This document shows, piece by piece, positions 7,338 through 10,277 of a stretch of DNA of 10,277 nt. The stretch spans positions 1 through 10,277 of the forward strand of contig JAACTI010000072.1 of the NCBI GenBank assembly GCA_009993495.1, read 5' to 3'. The notes under the pieces are model-generated. The model saw nothing but the letters and a program-made list of their open reading frames with translations, was not told the DNA's origin and ran no database searches. Each line of letters starts with the position of its first letter. Positions within the stretch are counted from its first letter, which is position 1. The DNA is from Deltaproteobacteria bacterium. Lineage in GTDB: Bacteria > Desulfobacterota > Desulfuromonadia > Desulfuromonadales > Geopsychrobacteraceae. The position numbers and the translations under genes were made by a program.

Positions 7338-8077
7338 AGAGACGAACTCCGTTGCAGACACATGAGAAATTCACGGTTGCCCTTGCTACCTAAAACCGGA
7401 GAATCAATGACGCCGACAACGCGGCAACCCAAGGTTTCGGCCAATTGGCGTACCTGAGCAACCACCTGCTGATGTAAATTTTCATCACGCACAATACCGC
7501 CCTTGCCCACCAAACCGCGACCAACTTCAAACTGCGGTTTGATCAAAGCAATAAGCCAGGCATCTGCGCTCAAGAGATTCAGGGTTGGCGGCAGTACTTT
7601 GGCCAGAGAGATAAAGCTGGCATCAATCACCGCCAGCGTCGGCAGCTGATCCAGCTGGTCGGGGGTTAAATTCCGGATATTACAACGCTCCATATTCACT
7701 ACCCGTGGATCCTCCCGCAGTGACCAGGCCAGTTGACCGTAACCAACATCGACAGCATAGACACGTGCAGCCCCCTTCTGCAACAGGCAGTCGGTAAAGC
7801 CGCCGGTACTGGCCCCCACGTCCAGGACAATTTGTCCCCTGACGTCCAGCGCAAAATCTTCAAGGGCGTGGGCAAGTTTGAGGCCGCCACGTGAAACGTA
7901 AGGGATATCTTCCCCCTTGAGGCGCAACTCGGCATCCAAAGGGAAACGCGCACCGGCCTTGTCGATCCGGTGGTCATCAACGACCACCAACCCTGCCAGA
8001 ATCAGGGCCCGAGCCCGTTCTCGTGATGGCACCAGACCACGATCGACCAGCAATTTATCCAAACGTTCCTTGTTCAA
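7334..8077 (-). CDS. tlyA: TlyA-family rRNA 2'-O-methyltransferase
   Basis: A 247-residue protein with an N-terminal S4-like RNA-binding domain (about 3-63) and an FtsJ/RrmJ-type methyltransferase domain. Studied TlyA proteins methylate ribose 2'-O of C1409 in 16S and/or C1920 in 23S rRNA. Visible are the SAM loop LDVGASTGG (85-93) and the K-D-K-E catalytic set: Lys67 in GGLKL, Asp152 in VIDASF, Lys180 in KPQFEVG and Glu236 in GNREF, each two residues from the positions in M. tuberculosis TlyA. I chose TTG at 8077 because AGGAG lies nine nt upstream; GTG at 8083 is also possible but only three nt from that site. A longer frame to ATG at 8161 would run through the terminator hairpin at 8113-8141 and add an unrelated N terminus, so it is rejected. 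First gene of the six-gene operon. Confidence 0.9.
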   Translation of the reverse strand: MNKERLDKLLVDRGLVPSRERARALILAGLVVVDDHRIDKAGARFPLDAELRLKGEDIPYVSRGGLKLAHALEDFALDVRGQIVLDVGASTGGFTDCLLQKGAARVYAVDVGYGQLAWSLREDPRVVNMERCNIRNLTPDQLDQLPTLAVIDASFISLAKVLPPTLNLLSADAWLIALIKPQFEVGRGLVGKGGIVRDENLHQQVVAQVRQLAETLGCRVVGVIDSPVLGSKGNREFLMCLQRSSSL

Positions 8078-8112
8078 TTTCACCAACTCCTGCACCCCGG
8101 AAACAACTGATA

Positions 8113-8141
8113 AAAAAAGAGGTGCCAGGCACCTCTTTTTT
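8113..8141 (-). terminator. Perfect 14-bp inverted-repeat intrinsic terminator (symmetrical)
   Basis: AAAAAAGAGGTGCC (8113-8126) and its exact complement (8128-8141) flank a single A, giving a hairpin with a GC-rich GAGGTGCC stem and T-runs leaving it on both strands. On the minus strand it follows the HDOD stop by 23 nt. It could act in either direction. Its T-run ends only about 30 nt before the tlyA start. Confidence 0.85.
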
Positions 8142-8144
8142 GTA

Positions 8145-8188
8145 AACCGTGACACAGTCACATCTCAAGAGAAAAAACTGTCACGGTT
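8145..8188. repeat. 10-bp inverted repeat over the HDOD stop codon
   Basis: AACCGTGACA (8145-8154) pairs exactly with TGTCACGGTT (8179-8188) across 24 nt. The left arm overlaps a smaller dyad, GTGAC-ACA-GTCAC (8149-8161), so two mutually exclusive hairpins are possible. In the minus-strand transcript these sit immediately upstream of the terminator hairpin. Confidence 0.5.
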
Positions 8189-9016
8189 GGTCGCAAAAAC
8201 CTCTTCAACCTCCTCAAGAGCCATGTCGATTTGGTTCTGATCCAGCTTCAGCACCAGCGCCCCCGGGCACTGAGCAACATCAACCGACTCGTTTGGTTCA
8301 CGTGCGCCAATCCCCAGACGCGCACAGATCTGATCCGCCAAATTCACCGTTGCTACCAGGCGCAGCAGGGTTTCGTCAGCATCGGTCGAGAGTTGCACAT
8401 CTTCATGATGCAGGGTCGACTGAATCAACTCAGCGGAAAAATTCCACTTATCAAGCACCGCCGCACCAATAACAGCGTGAGCATAGGGAAAATGACGCCC
8501 CTCTATGGCATTGAATGTGCCATCACCCGCATAAAAAGAGGTCATCAGGGCGTGAAAACTTTCAGGATCGCTGTAATTCATGACGATCTGGCCCAGATGA
8601 CGAAACAGGCCCGCCAGAAAAGCCTCTTCAGGATCCGCCGACTTGAAGCGCCGGGCCAGAATGCGGCACCCCAGGGCGCAACCGATGGAATCTTCCCAGA
8701 GCAGTTTTTCCAATAAACCGTAAGATTTTTTCATCCCTTCAAGACTGGCGGCCAATACTAGTGAGCGCAGAGTGCGTTCCCCAACAATGGCAATGGCATG
8801 ATCCAGGGTTTTAACCTGGCGTTTCAAACTGAAAAAAGCCGAATTGGCCACCTTGAGTAGTCGGGCCGATACCGCCGGATCGGTAGAGATGGTCTGGCCA
8901 AGCTGAACGTAGTTGGTTTCGGGTTTCTGGAGTAGTTGCAAAACCTTGGTTGCCACCACCGGCATCGGCGGCAAATCACCAATAGAGTGCACAACAGTTT
9001 GAAAATCTGTGCTCAT
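8165..9016 (-). CDS. HDOD-domain protein with degenerate HD motif
   Basis: A 283-residue stand-alone HDOD protein, a family of signalling or scaffold proteins related to HD hydrolases and often linked to chemotaxis, c-di-GMP or stress control. The family opening is clear: IGDLPPMPVVATKVLQLL (12-29), then DPAVSARLLKVANSAFF (46-62) and an AIAIVGERTLRSL block. Where HD hydrolases have LLHDIGK, this has LFRHLGQ (137-143), so the metal-binding His-Asp is Arg139-His140; loss of catalysis is usual in HDOD. A later His-His pair (203-204) remains. There is no receiver, GGDEF or EAL domain. Start at 9016 is set by AGGAG six nt upstream; a TTG at 9031 overlaps that site and is rejected. A weak promoter candidate (TACACT on minus near 9056-9061) is not convincing. 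It ends at the terminator before tlyA, so it forms its own unit. Confidence 0.88.
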   Translation of the reverse strand: MSTDFQTVVHSIGDLPPMPVVATKVLQLLQKPETNYVQLGQTISTDPAVSARLLKVANSAFFSLKRQVKTLDHAIAIVGERTLRSLVLAASLEGMKKSYGLLEKLLWEDSIGCALGCRILARRFKSADPEEAFLAGLFRHLGQIVMNYSDPESFHALMTSFYAGDGTFNAIEGRHFPYAHAVIGAAVLDKWNFSAELIQSTLHHEDVQLSTDADETLLRLVATVNLADQICARLGIGAREPNESVDVAQCPGALVLKLDQNQIDMALEEVEEVFATNRDSFFS

Positions 9017-9091
9017 TGCTTGCTCCTGCAATCATCGTTTGTGGGATGCCGCAAAGTGTACCAGACCTTCTGCAAATTACTAACAATTAAA

Positions 9092-9256
9092 CCTGTAAAA
9101 AGCAGTTATTCACGCGAAAATGCGAAGTTCACGAAGAAAAACGGCTGGTTAAGCAAAAGGTTCAAACAAGCTGTCCGGCGAATGTCTGTTTTGCCATAAT
9201 GCGCTATTTTTTCGTGTCTGTTCGCATCTTTCGCAGTTCAAAGAGCCATTTTCAGG
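9092..9256. repeat. Long imperfect palindrome filling the HDOD-SDR gap
   Basis: A large interrupted inverted repeat centred on 9174. Outer ends are CCTG (9092) and CAGG (to 9256). The core arms are GCGAAAATGCGAA...CACGAAGAAAA (9114-9140) and the near-complement of GCGAAAGATGCGAA...CACGAAAAAA (9207-9234). Inner arms are TTAAGCAAAA (9149-9158) and TTTTGCCATAA (9189-9199). All three pairs share the same centre. It begins just outside the HDOD leader and ends two bases from the SDR stop. It could be a dispersed palindromic repeat (MITE/REP-like) or a long structured transcript end; it has no transposase and no supported gene. Confidence 0.6.
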
Positions 9257-9257
9257 A

Positions 9258-10082
9258 TTATGCGTTATCGAGGAAAAGATCAGTTTTCAAGGGTTTTCCC
9301 GGGCAGATAGCGTAAGACGCGAAATCCCTGACACCTTCTTCGCGCAACACCGCTTCGTCGATGAAAAAGTTGCCGCTACACTCGGCCGCCTTGCGCTTGA
9401 AAATAGCCAGGGCGGCAGCGGCAACGATGCGTGGATTCCGACAGTTATCCCGGTTCACCAGACCTTTGAGCATAGCCAAAGCCGCCGTATCAATCACCGT
9501 CTGCGGCCAAAGAGAATTCACCCCCACCCCCTGCGGGCCGAATTCGGCCGCCAGCCCCAGGGTCACCATGCTCATGGTGTATTTGGACATGGTATAAGCC
9601 GTGTGATGAGCGAACCATTGGGGGCGCAGGTCAATGGGCGGCGACAGGGTGAGGATATGGGGATTATCGGCCTTGAGCAAATACGGCAGGCAGGCCTGAC
9701 TGGCGACAAAGCTGCCCCGCGCGTTGACTTGCTGCATCAGATCAAAACGCTTGATCGGCACAGCAAGGCTGCCGGCCAGATAAATGGCGCTGGCATTATT
9801 GACCAGAATATCGATACCACCAAAATGTTCGGCTGCCTGGGCCGCACATTCGGCCACCCGTTCTTCATCACGGATATCCATCACCAACGGCAGACATTTC
9901 CCACCGGCCTTCTCAATCTGCTCGGCGGCGGTATGGATGGTACCGGGCAACTTAGGCTGCGGCTTGTCGCTGCGTGCGGCAATGACGATATTGGCCCCCT
10001 GCTCCGCCGCGACCAGGGCTATTTCCAGACCGATCCCCCGGCTGCCACCAGTAATAAAAAGGGTTTTTCCTGTAAGACTCAT
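9258..10082 (-). CDS. Short-chain dehydrogenase/reductase, HSDL2-like
   Basis: A 274-residue classical-fold SDR. The Rossmann glycine motif is TGGSRGIG (11-18), NNAS is at 95-98, catalytic Ser147 lies in ILTLSPP and the catalytic pair is Tyr163/Lys167 in AYTMSKY. The segment GTIHTAAEQIEKAGGKCLP followed by DIRDE, and NPHILTLSPP...AYTMSKY...LWPQT, closely follow hydroxysteroid dehydrogenase-like protein 2 as I recall it; the SCP-2 sterol-carrier domain of animal HSDL2 is absent. It should be an NAD(P)(H)-dependent oxidoreductase, perhaps on a lipid or acyl substrate; the true substrate is unknown. ATG at 10082 has AGGA seven nt upstream. A terminator for the preceding minus-strand gene ends only about 25 nt before this start, so how it is transcribed is unclear. 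Its stop abuts the long palindrome at 9092-9256. Confidence 0.88.
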   Translation of the reverse strand: MSLTGKTLFITGGSRGIGLEIALVAAEQGANIVIAARSDKPQPKLPGTIHTAAEQIEKAGGKCLPLVMDIRDEERVAECAAQAAEHFGGIDILVNNASAIYLAGSLAVPIKRFDLMQQVNARGSFVASQACLPYLLKADNPHILTLSPPIDLRPQWFAHHTAYTMSKYTMSMVTLGLAAEFGPQGVGVNSLWPQTVIDTAALAMLKGLVNRDNCRNPRIVAAAALAIFKRKAAECSGNFFIDEAVLREEGVRDFASYAICPGKPLKTDLFLDNA

Positions 10083-10107
10083 GAGTATATCCTTTCTGAA
10101 GTGTCAG

Positions 10108-10142
10108 AAAAAAGCCCCGGCAAAAAGAAAGACTGCCGGGGC
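10108..10142 (-). terminator. Intrinsic terminator of the right-edge gene
   Basis: On the minus strand, GCCCCGGCA (10142-10134) pairs perfectly with TGCCGGGGC (10122-10114) around an 11-nt loop, followed at once by six T (10113-10108). It begins 21 nt after the stop codon at 10164 and ends about 25 nt before the SDR start. Confidence 0.88.
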
Positions 10143-10163
10143 GCAAACAGATCAAGTTTAAAA

Positions 10164-10277
10164 TCAGGGCGCGGCCAGATAGCCACCGACCTGCATCTGT
10201 GCTCCGGTGGTCGCTTTGACCTGTAGATCCGGTGAATACCCTGCGTACCAGGTCTCTTCGGCACTAAACAACGGACT
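10164..10277 (-). CDS. C-terminal 37 codons of an unidentified protein
   Basis: An open frame enters from the right edge and ends at TGA (10166-10164), giving 37 residues that begin SPLFSAEETWYAGYSP and end GGYLAAP. It is supported as a real gene end by the strong intrinsic terminator 21 nt downstream and by being the only frame that reads open into that stop with plausible composition. The piece is aromatic- and glycine-containing with few charges. It is too short to identify; an exported or envelope protein is only a guess. Confidence 0.5.
   Translation of the reverse strand, partial: SPLFSAEETWYAGYSPDLQVKATTGAQMQVGGYLAAP

Noticed and set aside
7338..7361. GTG start at 7361 for the CobM-like gene
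   Set aside because: ATG at 7337 has GGAG upstream, begins right at the family's first conserved strand, and gives the ATGA overlap with tlyA.
8078..8161. Longer tlyA starting at ATG 8161
   Set aside because: The extra N terminus would be encoded by the terminator hairpin, does not resemble TlyA, and the AGGAG-supported start is at 8077/8083.
9603..10226. Plus-strand open frame of 207 codons
   Set aside because: Antisense to the SDR gene and runs across its start, the terminator and the next gene's end; not plausible as coding.
1..10277. CRISPR array, tRNA/rRNA genes, insertion sequence, prophage or toxin-antitoxin system
   Set aside because: No direct-repeat array, RNA-gene signature, transposase, integrase or small paired toxin-like genes were seen on either strand.

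Overview
The window looks like chromosomal housekeeping and accessory sequence from a Gram-negative bacterium, with roughly balanced base composition. An outer-membrane-type lipoprotein, an HDOD regulator, a stand-alone HD-TGS alarmone protein and a U32/tetrapyrrole-methylase pair together suggest the Desulfuromonas/Geobacter group (Desulfobacterota). That placement is inferred from gene content and is only moderately secure. No phage, IS, CRISPR, tRNA or rRNA was seen.

Layout: (1) 1-1313, minus strand: most of a gabD-type succinate-semialdehyde dehydrogenase, cut by the left edge. (2) 1314-1777: a 464-bp divergent intergenic region with a good sigma70-like promoter for the rightward gene. 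(3) 1778-2677: the only plus-strand gene, a Bax-type glucosaminidase lipoprotein, whose 3' end overlaps the convergent neighbour by 10 bp. (4) 8083/8077 down to 2668, minus strand: a tightly packed six-gene operon in the order tlyA (rRNA 2'-O-methyltransferase), a CobM-like tetrapyrrole methylase, a U32-family Fe-S protein, a HIT hydrolase, an RSH-type HD-TGS protein with a decayed synthetase domain, and a secreted polysaccharide deacetylase. Three junctions overlap by 1-4 nt and the other two gaps are 36 and 52 nt. (5) 8113-8141: a perfect 14-bp inverted-repeat terminator separating the operon from the upstream HDOD gene (8165-9016). (6) 9092-9256: a long imperfect palindrome filling the gap between the HDOD gene and an HSDL2-like short-chain dehydrogenase (9258-10082). 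(7) 10108-10142: a minus-strand intrinsic terminator after an unidentified partial gene whose last 37 codons enter from the right edge.

How the genes may work together: the operon starts with genes resembling RNA or cofactor modification enzymes (TlyA, a TP-fold methylase, a U32 hydroxylase-like protein), continues with nucleotide housekeeping (HIT, predicted ppGpp hydrolase) and ends in an exported glycan deacetylase, which faces a peptidoglycan glucosaminidase. The most interesting points are the orphan methylase-U32 couple, the apparently hydrolase-only RSH protein, the long palindrome, and two terminators placed only about 25-35 nt ahead of start codons.
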